From: Paracoccus fistulariae
Lineage (GTDB): Bacteria > Pseudomonadota > Alphaproteobacteria > Rhodobacterales > Rhodobacteraceae
Length of the DNA stretch: 64,000 nt
Assembly: GCF_028553785.1 (NCBI RefSeq)
Contig: NZ_CP067136.1
Coordinates: 3,470,501-3,534,500, forward strand
Direction of reading: 5' to 3'
Shown here one piece after another: positions 30,437 to 39,622 of the stretch. Below the pieces are notes generated by a model that was not told where the DNA came from, ran no database searches, and saw only the letters and a program-made list of their open reading frames with translations. The first letter of the stretch is position 1. Every line of letters starts with the position of its first letter. The position numbers were made by a program, and so were the translations under genes.

Positions 30437-31079
30437 CAAGCTCTTCCCCCGACAGCTCGGCGGCGGGTTTGTCGATCATCAGCCGCCCGGCCTTGATGCC
30501 CACGATGCGGGTCGCCACCCGGCGGGCCAGCGCGACATCGTGCAGCGACAGAAGCATGGTGCCGAAACGCGTGGCCAGAGTGTCGATCAGCTGCGCGGCA
30601 TGGCGTTCATCGACGGCGGAAACGGGCTCATCCGCCACCAGAATGCTGCCGCCGCGATGGATCGCGCGGGCCAGCGCCACCCGCTGCTTCTGCCCGCCCG
30701 ACAGGGCGGCGACGGGTTGGCGGGACAATCCCTCAAGCCCGACCTGCTGCAGGATCTCGTCAATCTGTCGCCGCTGCGCCTTTTGCGGCCAGATCAGGTT
30801 CAGCAGGTTATAGCCCGCGCCATGGGCGTCCAGCCGACCCATATAGACATTGTGAAAAACCGAAAGCTGCGGCACCAGCCCGGTTTCCTGCGGGACCAGC
30901 GCGATCTGTTCGGACATCTGGTCGGCCAGCCGTGCATAGGCCGCGCTCAGCAGCGTGGTCTTGCCGCTGCCGCTGCGGCCCAACAGGACGACGCGCTCGC
31001 CCGGCCGCAGGTGGAAATCCACCTGCGACAGAACGACCGTCTTGCCATAGGCAAGGGTTTCGCCATCCAGATGCAGCAT
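30417..31079 (-). CDS. ABC transporter ATP-binding protein (PhnC-like)
   Basis: A 220-residue ATPase: Walker A GRSGSGKTTLL (residues 34-44), signature LSGGQKQRVALARAI, Walker B SILVADEP and H-loop SLHD. It is shorter than typical PhnC (about 250-280). The ATG at 31079 follows the binding-protein stop by four bases; the longer open frame reads into that gene. Middle gene of binding protein-ATPase-permease; it powers import of a small oxyanion or phosphonate-like compound. Confidence 0.85.
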   Translation of the reverse strand: MLHLDGETLAYGKTVVLSQVDFHLRPGERVVLLGRSGSGKTTLLSAAYARLADQMSEQIALVPQETGLVPQLSVFHNVYMGRLDAHGAGYNLLNLIWPQKAQRRQIDEILQQVGLEGLSRQPVAALSGGQKQRVALARAIHRGGSILVADEPVSAVDERHAAQLIDTLATRFGTMLLSLHDVALARRVATRIVGIKAGRLMIDKPAAELSGEELDALYRP

Positions 31080-31083
31080 CGGG

Positions 31084-32010
31084 TCAGTCCAGAAGGCCCA
31101 GTTCCCGGCCCGTCTGGACGATGGGCTCATAGGCCTCGTTCGAGGTCGCGACAAAGGCGCGCCGCGGGAATGAGGCCAGCAGGTCGGGATCATCCATACC
31201 GATCAGCGCGGCCTTGACCTTCTGGGTGAAGCCCTCGCCATAGCGGGCATCGACATCGCCGCGAATGGTCCAGTTGTAATCGGGATAGGGCGGTGTCTTC
31301 CAGATGATCCGGGTCGTCTCGACCTCGGGCAGGCCCTGCGCCACGGCGTCGTCATAGACGGTATAGTTCAGCGCGCCGAGCTGATAGGCACCGGTCGAGA
31401 CCAGCCGCAAGGTCTGGGCGTGATCGCCGGAAAAGCCGACCTTGGCAAAGAAATCCTCGGGCGCTTCGCCGGTTTCCTTACGGATGTAGAAATCCGGAAA
31501 CAATCGGCCAGAGGTCGAGGTCTGCGCGCCGAAGGTAAAGCTCAACCCCTTGGCAGACATCGGAAATTCATCGCTTTCCTCCAGCCCGGTGCTGTCATGG
31601 GCAATGAAATAAGAGACGAAGGACGTATCCTCATCGCCCTGTGCGATGGCCTGCGATCCGGGCACGGCCAGCCGCGCCTGAACGCCGGTCAGGCCGCCGA
31701 ACCAGCCCAGCTGGATCTGGTCATTGCGAAACGCCACGACCGAGGCCGCATAATCCTTGACCGGGATATATTCGACCGGAACGCCCAGTTTTTCCTCAAG
31801 ATAATCCGCGACACCGGAAAAGCGCTCGGTCAGCTTGGTCGCGTCATCATCGGGAATGGCCGAGAAATAAAGCGTGGGGATGTCACTGTTCTGGGCCATC
31901 GCGTCATCTGCGGCGAATGCGGCAAGGCCCGTCAGGGCCAGCGCAGCGCAGGTGTGACGCGTGAATTTGGCCATGCCGACACTTACCTTGCCAGACGTGG
32001 TCAGTTTCAT
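31084..32010 (-). CDS. ABC transporter substrate-binding protein (PhnD family)
   Basis: A 308-residue periplasmic binding protein with a signal peptide ending near AADDAMA (about residue 39). The mature start LYFSAIPDDDATKL, then VEYIPVKDYAASV and IQLGWFGGLTGVQAR, mark the PhnD/TIGR01098-like family. These motifs remind me of the subgroup labelled putative selenate-binding proteins as much as of true phosphonate binders. The ATG at 32010 has AGGA upstream; a start 12 codons later (31974) is possible. The gene begins 106 bases after thuB on the same strand. Confidence 0.83.
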   Translation of the reverse strand: MKLTTSGKVSVGMAKFTRHTCAALALTGLAAFAADDAMAQNSDIPTLYFSAIPDDDATKLTERFSGVADYLEEKLGVPVEYIPVKDYAASVVAFRNDQIQLGWFGGLTGVQARLAVPGSQAIAQGDEDTSFVSYFIAHDSTGLEESDEFPMSAKGLSFTFGAQTSTSGRLFPDFYIRKETGEAPEDFFAKVGFSGDHAQTLRLVSTGAYQLGALNYTVYDDAVAQGLPEVETTRIIWKTPPYPDYNWTIRGDVDARYGEGFTQKVKAALIGMDDPDLLASFPRRAFVATSNEAYEPIVQTGRELGLLD

Positions 32011-32116
32011 TGTCTCTATCCTGTCCATGAAATACGCCGCCCCGAAAGGGGCAGCGCCGTGACCTTATCCAAGGCCGTCATGCGACACAACGCAAAGCCG
32101 CACCGGGCCTGACCCG

Positions 32117-33172
32117 TCAGACCTGCAGCAGAAGGCCGTTCTGATGCGCCGAATCCTCGGCTCGGTCCAGCAGGCGTTGCAGCGCCGCGCCACGGGCGAA
32201 ATCGGGCTCGGCCGGGCCTTCGCCGCGAATGGCGGCGATAAAGCGCGGATAGATCGGCTGGACCTCCGGCGTGTCGATCTCGTGCCAGTCGGCGGTTTGC
32301 AGGTCGGGTTCAAGGCTGGCGCGCAGGCGGCTGACGCCCTTTTCAAAGCTGACCTCAAGCCCGCCCGTGTCACCATAGATCCGCAGCCGCAGATCGTTCA
32401 GATGGCCGCTGGCAAAGCGGGTGGCCGCGACCGTGCCGATGGCGCCGTTTTCCAGCACGATCTGCATGGTGGCAGAGTCATTGGCATCCAGCCTATATTC
32501 GCCGATCTTGCCGCCGGGCGCCTTGTCGAAAGTCTTCAGCAGGCAGGAAACCTGCACGGCATCCTCGCCCGCGATGAAAGTCGCGAAATCAAGGATATGG
32601 ATGCCGACATCGCCCAGAACGCCCTTGGATCCATGGGCGGTGGACAGGCGCCACAGCCATTGGCTTTCGCTGCGCCATTCGCCCCAGGCGGGCTGCGTCA
32701 GCCAGCTTTGCAGATAAGAGGCTTCCAGATGCCGGATCGTGCCGATCTGCCCTTCGCGCACCATCTGCGCGGCCTTTTGCAGCGCCGCGACATTGCGATA
32801 GGACAGGTTGACCATATTGACCACACCGGCCCGCCGCGCGGCCTCGGCCATCTCGGCGGCGTGATCGGCCTGCGTGGCCAGTGGCTTTTCGCACAGCACA
32901 TGCTTGCCCGCCGCCAGCAGCGGCATGGTCGTGGGATAATGCGCGGCATCAGGCGTCACATTGGTCACGGCATCGAATTCGCCCCAGGCCAGCGCCTCAT
33001 CCAGCGTCGCAAAGCCGTTCGGGATGTCGAAATCCGCGCAGAAGGCGGCCAGCTGTTCCGGCCGCGTGTCCACGCCCGCGACGATCTGGACGCCGGGGAT
33101 CCTGCCAAAGCCCTCGGCATGGTTGCGCGCCATGCCGCCGGTACCCAGGATCAGAAGACGAACGGGATCCAT
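32117..33172 (-). CDS. thuB: Gfo/Idh/MocA family oxidoreductase, ThuB-like
   Basis: A 351-residue NAD(P)-dependent sugar dehydrogenase. The Rossmann motif GTGGMARNHAEGF is at residues 10-22, the cofactor/catalytic EKPLATQADHA follows near residue 95, and the C-terminal half is the family's beta-sheet substrate domain (GSKGVLGDVGIHILDFATF). In rhizobia ThuB oxidises trehalose-type disaccharides to 3-keto forms. Last gene of the operon, sharing one base with the thuA stop (TAATG). Assignment to ThuB rests on operon order more than on a diagnostic motif. Confidence 0.75.
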   Translation of the reverse strand: MDPVRLLILGTGGMARNHAEGFGRIPGVQIVAGVDTRPEQLAAFCADFDIPNGFATLDEALAWGEFDAVTNVTPDAAHYPTTMPLLAAGKHVLCEKPLATQADHAAEMAEAARRAGVVNMVNLSYRNVAALQKAAQMVREGQIGTIRHLEASYLQSWLTQPAWGEWRSESQWLWRLSTAHGSKGVLGDVGIHILDFATFIAGEDAVQVSCLLKTFDKAPGGKIGEYRLDANDSATMQIVLENGAIGTVAATRFASGHLNDLRLRIYGDTGGLEVSFEKGVSRLRASLEPDLQTADWHEIDTPEVQPIYPRFIAAIRGEGPAEPDFARGAALQRLLDRAEDSAHQNGLLLQV

Positions 33173-33957
33173 TACCGGTAACCCTCTTCGCCGTCCTGAT
33201 GCAGCCGGGGGCCGCGTTCCTCGATCGGCTCCAGCGCCTCGGTCACGGGAACATTCGGCGCGACATTCGGATCGCTGAGGCGCGGGGCCGGGTTATAGGC
33301 CCATTTCGCGGCATTCAGCAGCACCCGCTGCACATTCTGGTCGTGATAGGTGGGATAGGTTTCGTGACCGGGGCGGAAATAGAAGATATTGCCCGCACCG
33401 CGCTTGTAGGTCAGGCCAGAGCGGAAAGCCTCCCCGCCCGAGAACCAGCTGAGAAAGACGGTTTCCAGCGGTTCCGGCACGCCAAAGGGCTCGCCATACA
33501 TCTCTTCGTTCTCCAGTTCGAAATGCGTGGGCAGGCCGGCGGTGATCGGATGGTTGCGCGAGGTAACCCAAAGACGCTCGCGCTCACCCGCTTCGCGCCA
33601 GGTCAGGTTGCAGGGTCCGCCCATCAGCCGCTTGAACGGCTTGGCGAAATGGGCCGAGTGCAGGAAGACCATGCCCATGCCCGACCAGACGGCGTTGCAC
33701 ACACGCTCGACCACCTGATCGCTGACATCACCATGCGCCTTGTGACCCCACCAGAACAGCACGTCGGTTTCGGCCAGCTTTTCTTCGGTCAGCCCGTGTT
33801 CGGGCTCCTGCAGAGTCGCGGCGCTGGCCGAAATCCCGGCGTCGCCGTTCAGCGCCGTGACGATCGCGCCGTGAATCCCGTCGGGATAGACCGAGGCGAC
33901 GATCTTGTTTTCCTGCTCGTGGAGGTTTTCGTTCCACACTGTCACGCGAATTGCCAT
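33172..33957 (-). CDS. thuA: ThuA family protein (trehalose utilisation)
   Basis: A 261-residue protein with the ThuA class I glutamine-amidotransferase-like fold. It agrees closely with rhizobial ThuA as I remember it: [69 protein letters not shown] and [14 protein letters not shown]. ThuA acts with ThuB in catabolism of trehalose-like disaccharides through 3-keto derivatives, but its exact reaction is not settled from sequence. The ATG follows ATAGGAGTG, behind a strong hairpin in the gap after thuK. Confidence 0.85.
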   Translation of the reverse strand: MAIRVTVWNENLHEQENKIVASVYPDGIHGAIVTALNGDAGISASAATLQEPEHGLTEEKLAETDVLFWWGHKAHGDVSDQVVERVCNAVWSGMGMVFLHSAHFAKPFKRLMGGPCNLTWREAGERERLWVTSRNHPITAGLPTHFELENEEMYGEPFGVPEPLETVFLSWFSGGEAFRSGLTYKRGAGNIFYFRPGHETYPTYHDQNVQRVLLNAAKWAYNPAPRLSDPNVAPNVPVTEALEPIEERGPRLHQDGEEGYR

Positions 33958-33976
33958 GAAGCACTCCTATAGAATG

Positions 33977-34000
33977 CCCCGCGGAAATAAGCCCGCGGGG
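33977..34000 (-). promoter_or_regulatory. Hairpin in the thuK-thuA gap
   Basis: CCCCGCGG and CCGCGGGG form a perfect eight-pair stem with an eight-base loop. There is no T-tract, so RNA stabilisation or processing between cistrons is more likely than termination. Confidence 0.6.
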
Positions 34001-34037
34001 AGATTGCCGTGATAAGCCTGTCAGCGGATCGGGAAGA

Positions 34038-35045
34038 TCAGCGGATAGGCGCGTCGTTATAGTCGAAACGGTGCAGATGCTCGGGCCTTGGCTGCAAAGA
34101 GACATGGCTGCCAAGCCTGATCTGCAGCTTGCCGGGCTGTCGCACGACAAGCGGTTCTTCGGCCCCGATCTCGACGAAGAGGAAGTTGTCCGAGCCAAGA
34201 TCCTCGGCATGGACGACCTCGCCGCTCCATTCGCCCGAGCCTTCGGCGACGACATCGATATGCTCTGGCCGGATGCCCAGCGTCTTGCAGTCCTTCGCCT
34301 CGGCGAATTTGCCGGTCAGGAAGTTCATCTTGGGGCTCCCGATAAAGCCCGCGACAAAGATCGAATTGGGGCTTTCGTAAAGCTCGGCCGGGGTGCCGAC
34401 CTGTTCCAGCAGACCGTCGCGCAGAACCGCGATCCGGTCAGCCAGGGTCATGGCTTCGACCTGATCATGCGTCACATAGATCATGGTCGTGTCTTCCATG
34501 CTGTGATGCAGCTTGGCGATTTCCAGACGGGTCGCGACCCGCAGCCCCGCATCCAGGTTCGACAGCGGTTCGTCAAACAGGAAGACACGCGGATCGCGCA
34601 CCAGCGCCCGGCCAATGGCCACACGCTGACGCTGGCCGCCCGAAAGCTGCTTGGGCAGGCGATCCAGCAGGTGGTCGATCTGCAGCATCTTGGCGGCTTC
34701 GCGGACGCGGCGGTCGGTTTCCGCCTTGTCGGCCTTGGCCAGTTTCATCCCGAAGGCCATGTTGTCATAGACCTTCATATGCGGGTACAGCGCGTAGCTT
34801 TGGAACACCATGGCGATGCCGCGATCGGACGGGACCAGGTTGTTCACCAACTCGTCGTCAAAGCGCATATCGCCCGAAGTGATCTCTTCCAGACCGGAAA
34901 TCAGCCGCAGCAGCGTGGATTTGCCGCTGCCCGAGGGGCCGACAAAGACCATGAATTCACCTTTGCGGATCTCAAGGTCCACGCCCTTGATCACATCGAC
35001 GGCGCCATAGGATTTCTTGACGTTTTTCAGCTCAATTTTGGCCAT
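34038..35045 (-). CDS. thuK: Sugar ABC transporter ATPase (MalK/UgpC type), ThuK-like
   Basis: A 335-residue ATPase: Walker [12 protein letters not shown] (about 36-46), Q-loop in [12 protein letters not shown], signature [16 protein letters not shown], Walker [15 protein letters not shown]-loop [15 protein letters not shown], and a C-terminal TOBE/MOI regulatory domain from about residue 235 ([10 protein letters not shown]). The type serves carbohydrate uptake systems. It starts four bases after thuG. Specificity for trehalose-like sugars comes from the surrounding genes. Confidence 0.88.
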   Translation of the reverse strand: MAKIELKNVKKSYGAVDVIKGVDLEIRKGEFMVFVGPSGSGKSTLLRLISGLEEITSGDMRFDDELVNNLVPSDRGIAMVFQSYALYPHMKVYDNMAFGMKLAKADKAETDRRVREAAKMLQIDHLLDRLPKQLSGGQRQRVAIGRALVRDPRVFLFDEPLSNLDAGLRVATRLEIAKLHHSMEDTTMIYVTHDQVEAMTLADRIAVLRDGLLEQVGTPAELYESPNSIFVAGFIGSPKMNFLTGKFAEAKDCKTLGIRPEHIDVVAEGSGEWSGEVVHAEDLGSDNFLFVEIGAEEPLVVRQPGKLQIRLGSHVSLQPRPEHLHRFDYNDAPIR

Positions 35046-35049
35046 GGGT

Positions 35050-35882
<833 letters not shown>

Positions 35883-35883
<1 letters not shown>

Positions 35884-36842
35884 CAGTTGCGCCCTCCGGA
35901 CAGGTCGACGCGGCCCAGCCAGATATACAGGCTGACGAAGATCGCGATGATGGCAAAGAGCAAAGTCGATTGCGCCGCGCCATAGGCGAATTTGTCAAAA
36001 TCGATCATGTTTTCGCGGCTGATCACCGACATTGTCTTTGTCGCCGAGGAATTCGGCGTCAGCACATAGACCAGGTCAAAGATGCGCAGCGCATCCAGCA
36101 TGCGGAAGATGATGGCGACCATCAGCGCGGGCCGGATCAGGGGCAGGGTGATCTTGAAGAACACCTTGACCGGATGCACGCCGTCGATGCGGGCGGCCTC
36201 ATAGATATCGCGCGGCACCATCTGCAGCCCGGCAAGGATCAGCAGCGCCATGAAGGGCGTGGTTTTCCAGATATCCACGATCAGCACCGCCGTCATCGCG
36301 GTATCCGGGCTGGCCGTCCAGGCGATCTTCTGGCTGATCAGGCCCAGGCTCAGCAGGATATCGTTGATGATCCCGAACTGGTCGTTCAGCATCCAGCCCC
36401 ACATCTTCGCCGAAACGATGGTCGGGATGGCCCAGGGGATCAGGATGGCCGCGCGGACGATGCTGCGGCCCTTGAACTCGGCATTCATCACCAGGGCGAC
36501 GATCAGGCCGAAGACGGTTTCAAACGCGACCGAGACAAACGAGAAGCGAACGGTATTCCAGACCGCATTCCACCAATCCGGATCGACCAGCGTACCGCGA
36601 TAGATCGTCCGGCCCGAGGACAGCGTGCGAACCTGAAGGTAATTGTCGAAGCCGATCCATTCGGCCCCGTATAGATTGGACAGCGTTGCATCGGTCAGCG
36701 AAAACCAGATTGTGCGCAGCAGCGGCCAGGCAGCCACCAGAAACAGCGCGAAAAGCATCGGTGCCAGGAACCAGAAGGCTGCCCGTTGCCTGCGCTGTTG
36801 CAGGCTTGGACCGCTGGCACCGGCCAGGGTTTGATCGGTCAT
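35883..36842 (-). CDS. thuF: Sugar ABC transporter permease (MalF type), ThuF-like
   Basis: A 319-residue inner-membrane protein with six predicted helices, a periplasmic loop after the first helix, and the EAA loop YEAARIDGVHPVKVFFKITL near residue 215. The ATG at 36842 has GAGGAG nine bases upstream; an in-frame ATG six codons earlier (36860) precedes that site and was rejected. It is separated from thuE by 91 bases that hold a perfect ten-pair hairpin. Confidence 0.88.
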
Positions 36843-36879
36843 TGAAAATCTCCTCGACATGGCCGTGTGTGGCCGATGA

Positions 36880-36906
36880 CGGTCGGGCGCGAGGAACGCC
36901 CGACCG
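36880..36906 (-). promoter_or_regulatory. Hairpin in the thuE-thuF gap
   Basis: CGGTCGGGCG and CGCCCGACCG form a perfect ten-pair stem with a seven-base loop and no T-tract. In many ABC operons a hairpin here stabilises the binding-protein mRNA and lowers expression of the permeases; the position fits that role. Confidence 0.65.
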
Positions 36907-36933
36907 AATGCGCAGAGCTATCAGATGGTCAGA

Positions 36934-38199
36934 TTACCACTCTGAGCCTTTGACATCCTCAAGATCGAGTTCAAGGATTTCAAGGTTCTCGGCGGCAGAG
37001 CCATTGCCAGCCAGCGTATCATGGACTGCCGACCAGAATTTCGCCGAAACTTCGTTATACTTGCCCTTCGTCGGGGCAGACGGACGCGGCACGGCGCTTT
37101 CGAACACTTCTTTCCAGCGCGGGATCAGCGGGGTTTCCTCGGCAATCTCTGCGTCGTCATAAAGCGTTGCGATGGTGGGCAGGTGGCTGCTTTTCAGCGC
37201 GCGAAGCTTCTGACCCGCGGGGCCTGCCAGATACATGGCCAGGCTGATCGCGGCCTCCTGATTGTCCGAATATTTGGACACGGCAACGTTCCAGCCGCCC
37301 AGCGTCGCGGCGGGGCCTGCATCGCCTGCGGGCAGGGGGGCCACGTCGAACTTGCCCTTCACCGCGCTGTCATCGCTGTTGGACAGCGAATAGGCATAGG
37401 GCCAGTTGCGCATGAAGACGGCATTGCCGGTCTGCCAGACACCGCGGGCTTCCTCTTCCTGATAGGATAGGACACCTTCGGGGCTGATCGTGCCGACCCA
37501 GCTTGCCGCCAGATCAAGCGCCTTGGCCGCAGCCTCGTTGTTGATCGAGATGGTGCCGTCAGGCTCGACGATCTGGCCGCCGCCAAAGGATTTCACCCAT
37601 TCCAGCGCGTCGCAGGTCAGACCTTCATAGGCATTGCCCTGCCAAACATAGCCCCACATGTTGTTATTGCCCTCGGCGCGCTCGGCATCCTGGATTTCCT
37701 GCGCGGTCGCGGTCAGCTCTTCCCATGTTTTCGGGACTTCCTTGCCGTATTTTTCCAGCAGGTCGCTGCGGTAATACAGCGCGGCTGCGTCGGTATAAAG
37801 CGGCATGGCGACCAGGCGGCCATCCACGGTCTGGCTTTCGATCACGGCCTGGAAATGGTCGGGCAGCACGTCTTTCGCCGCCTCGCTGAGATCGACAAAG
37901 TGATCGGCCAGCTGCGGTGCCCAGATCACATCGGTCTGATACAGGTCGATATCGGACGTGCCGGCCGCCAGCCACAGGCGGTACTGCGCGAACTGGTCCG
38001 AGGTCGAGGACGGCATGGTCACGATCTTGACCGTATGTCCGGTTTCCTCTTCCCAGGGCTTCACGGTTTCCTCAAGCACCTCGATGGCATTGCCGACCAC
38101 GCCCATCACGTAGTTGATTTCATCGGCCATGGCCGAACCGCCAAGGATGGTGCTCATCGCCAGGGCAGACAGACCGGTCTTGCAGAATTTATTCATCAT
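36934..38199 (-). CDS. thuE: Sugar ABC transporter substrate-binding protein, ThuE-like
   Basis: A 421-residue periplasmic protein of the MalE-like extracellular solute-binding family 1. Signal peptide MMNKFCKTGLSALAMSTILG with probable cleavage after GSAMA (residue 25). The mature protein shows EEETGHTVKIVTMPSSTSDQ, IDLYQTDVIWAPQLADHFVD and a Trp/Tyr-rich sugar site (NNNMWGYVWQGNAYEGLTCD). GGAGG lies ten bases before the first of two adjacent ATGs. First structural gene of the operon, behind a candidate promoter and LacI-type operator. Confidence 0.85.
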   Translation of the reverse strand: MMNKFCKTGLSALAMSTILGGSAMADEINYVMGVVGNAIEVLEETVKPWEEETGHTVKIVTMPSSTSDQFAQYRLWLAAGTSDIDLYQTDVIWAPQLADHFVDLSEAAKDVLPDHFQAVIESQTVDGRLVAMPLYTDAAALYYRSDLLEKYGKEVPKTWEELTATAQEIQDAERAEGNNNMWGYVWQGNAYEGLTCDALEWVKSFGGGQIVEPDGTISINNEAAAKALDLAASWVGTISPEGVLSYQEEEARGVWQTGNAVFMRNWPYAYSLSNSDDSAVKGKFDVAPLPAGDAGPAATLGGWNVAVSKYSDNQEAAISLAMYLAGPAGQKLRALKSSHLPTIATLYDDAEIAEETPLIPRWKEVFESAVPRPSAPTKGKYNEVSAKFWSAVHDTLAGNGSAAENLEILELDLEDVKGSEW

Positions 38200-38294
38200 T
38201 CGGATTTTTCCTCCCAGTATGGCCCGGCTTAAAGTGCCTGGCCCTCTCTCCTCGATCCGATTTCACGGATCACTCGATAATCTTCAAAACGCTC

Positions 38295-38308
38295 CCGAAA
38301 CGTTTCGG
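38295..38308. promoter_or_regulatory. LacI-type operator upstream of thuE
   Basis: Perfect 14-bp palindrome CCGAAACGTTTCGG, two bases beyond a candidate -10 element, about 96 bases before the thuE ATG. It matches the general LacI/PurR-family operator form with a central CG, and nearly equals a second site upstream of the LacI-type regulator gene. Confidence 0.75.
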
Positions 38309-38310
38309 AG

Positions 38311-38339
38311 CTGTTAGCGGGAACAGCGTAACCGGTCAA
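38311..38339 (-). promoter_or_regulatory. Candidate sigma-70 promoter of the thuE operon
   Basis: On the minus strand TTGACC (38339-38334), a 17-base spacer, then TAACAG (38316-38311). The -35 element is a strong match, the -10 a weak one. The predicted start point falls inside the operator palindrome, a classical repression geometry. Confidence 0.5.
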
Positions 38340-38363
38340 TAAATATTCTCGCAGAGGGTGAGT

Positions 38364-39392
38364 TTACTGACAAGGGGGCGCCGTAGAGTGGCGCAGAATC
38401 GTGCGGTGCGATCCGATCACCTGCAGGTCCGATAGCGGCGCACCCGAAATCGCGCCATCCAGACAGGCCGCCAATGGTTGCCAGCTTTCCCGCATCGGGG
38501 CATCCGTCACGCTGAGCGCAGGATAGAAAGCCTCTGTTTTCATTTGCGCAATATGGTCGTCATGGGCGAAAACGGAGACCTGATCGGGGATTGAAAGCCC
38601 AAGCCCCTGCAGCGCCTGATAGACGCCTTTCGCGATCCGCACGCTGCCGCAGATGATCGCAGTGGGCCGGTTGGCCGGGTCCGAGAAAAGCTCGACAGTC
38701 GCGATCAGCCCAAGCGATTCCGTCATCGCCCCGCCCCGGATGATCGCGTCACTGGGGGGGATTCGCGAATCGGTCAGCGCCCTGAGATAGCCGCGCGTCC
38801 GGGCCGCCACATAGGTGCGCCCCTCGACCCCGTTCAGCAGCGCGATCCGGCGATGACCCAGATCCGTCAGGTGCCGCGTGATGTCGTGGAAAATCGTTTC
38901 GTTATCAATGTCGAAATAGGCATGCCCGGGATCGCTGCCGATGCGACCATGGACGACAAAGGGCACTTTGGCCTTGCTGAGGAACGCGGCCCTCTTGTCG
39001 TCATGGCTGGGGTCGATCAGCACGAACCCATCCAGCGCGCCATTGCCGACCAGACGCTTGTAAACCGGGATGATCGGTTCATCCTCCTGCGCGACATGCA
39101 GCACGCATTGCATGTCGCGGCGCGCAAATTCGCTCGACAGGCCCGAGACGACCTCGATGAACATGCTGTCCGAGGCCAGGTCATAGGTGCGCGGCACCAC
39201 CAGCCCGACAAGGCCCGATCGGCCTGAAACCAGCTTGCGGGCCGACAGATTGGGGCGGTATTGCAGGGATCGGGCGATATCTTTCACCCGCTCTCTTGTG
39301 GCGACGCTGACATCAGAGTGGTCGTTCAGCGCCCGGCTGGTCTGGGTGACAGACAGCCCTGCCTCTTTCGCCACATCTTTCAGGGTCGCCAT
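38364..39392 (-). CDS. thuR: LacI family transcriptional regulator, ThuR-like
   Basis: A 342-residue regulator: N-terminal helix-turn-helix and hinge (TLKDVAKEAGLSVTQTSRAL ... LQYRPNLSARKL, residues 3-60) and a periplasmic-binding-protein-like effector domain (RSGLVGLVVPRTYDL ... FAHDDHIAQM). The ATG at 39392 has AGGAGG nine bases upstream; a much longer in-frame extension upstream is non-coding. It lies directly ahead of thuE on the same strand, as thuR does in rhizobia, and probably represses the operon and itself until a disaccharide or derivative binds. Confidence 0.88.
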   Translation of the reverse strand: MATLKDVAKEAGLSVTQTSRALNDHSDVSVATRERVKDIARSLQYRPNLSARKLVSGRSGLVGLVVPRTYDLASDSMFIEVVSGLSSEFARRDMQCVLHVAQEDEPIIPVYKRLVGNGALDGFVLIDPSHDDKRAAFLSKAKVPFVVHGRIGSDPGHAYFDIDNETIFHDITRHLTDLGHRRIALLNGVEGRTYVAARTRGYLRALTDSRIPPSDAIIRGGAMTESLGLIATVELFSDPANRPTAIICGSVRIAKGVYQALQGLGLSIPDQVSVFAHDDHIAQMKTEAFYPALSVTDAPMRESWQPLAACLDGAISGAPLSDLQVIGSHRTILRHSTAPPCQ

Positions 39393-39416
39393 TGGATTTG
39401 ACCTCCTCCGCCACAT

Positions 39417-39430
39417 CCGAAACCTTTCGG
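39417..39430. promoter_or_regulatory. LacI-type operator upstream of thuR
   Basis: CCGAAACCTTTCGG, identical to the thuE site except for one central base, centred about 31 bases before the thuR ATG. It suggests autoregulation by ThuR. Confidence 0.65.
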
Positions 39431-39436
39431 TTTTCT

Positions 39437-39464
39437 TTTTTACAACAGTTCTGCCCCCGGTAAA
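39437..39464 (-). promoter_or_regulatory. Candidate thuR promoter
   Basis: On the minus strand TTTACC (39464-39459), a 16-base spacer and TAAAAA (39442-39437), immediately upstream of the thuR operator. Element matches are modest; the placement relative to the operator is the main support. Confidence 0.3.
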
Positions 39465-39622
39465 GGCCGAGTTCGTGCCGCCAAGGTGTTTACGAACAGT
39501 AACCCGCACCCTGCAAGCGCCTTGGGCCGAGGGATGCGCCTTTGGAGGGACAGTTTTCGGCGGATGGGAAAGGCTTTGCAGATCCGGCGGCGTGACGGTG
39601 TCGCAACCTGTCTGACGCCGAT

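Noticed and set aside
32037-32056. Terminator between thuB and the PhnD-type gene
   Set aside because: A GCCCC/GGGGC stem exists, but the following sequence (GGCGTATTTC) lacks a convincing T-tract; too weak to call.
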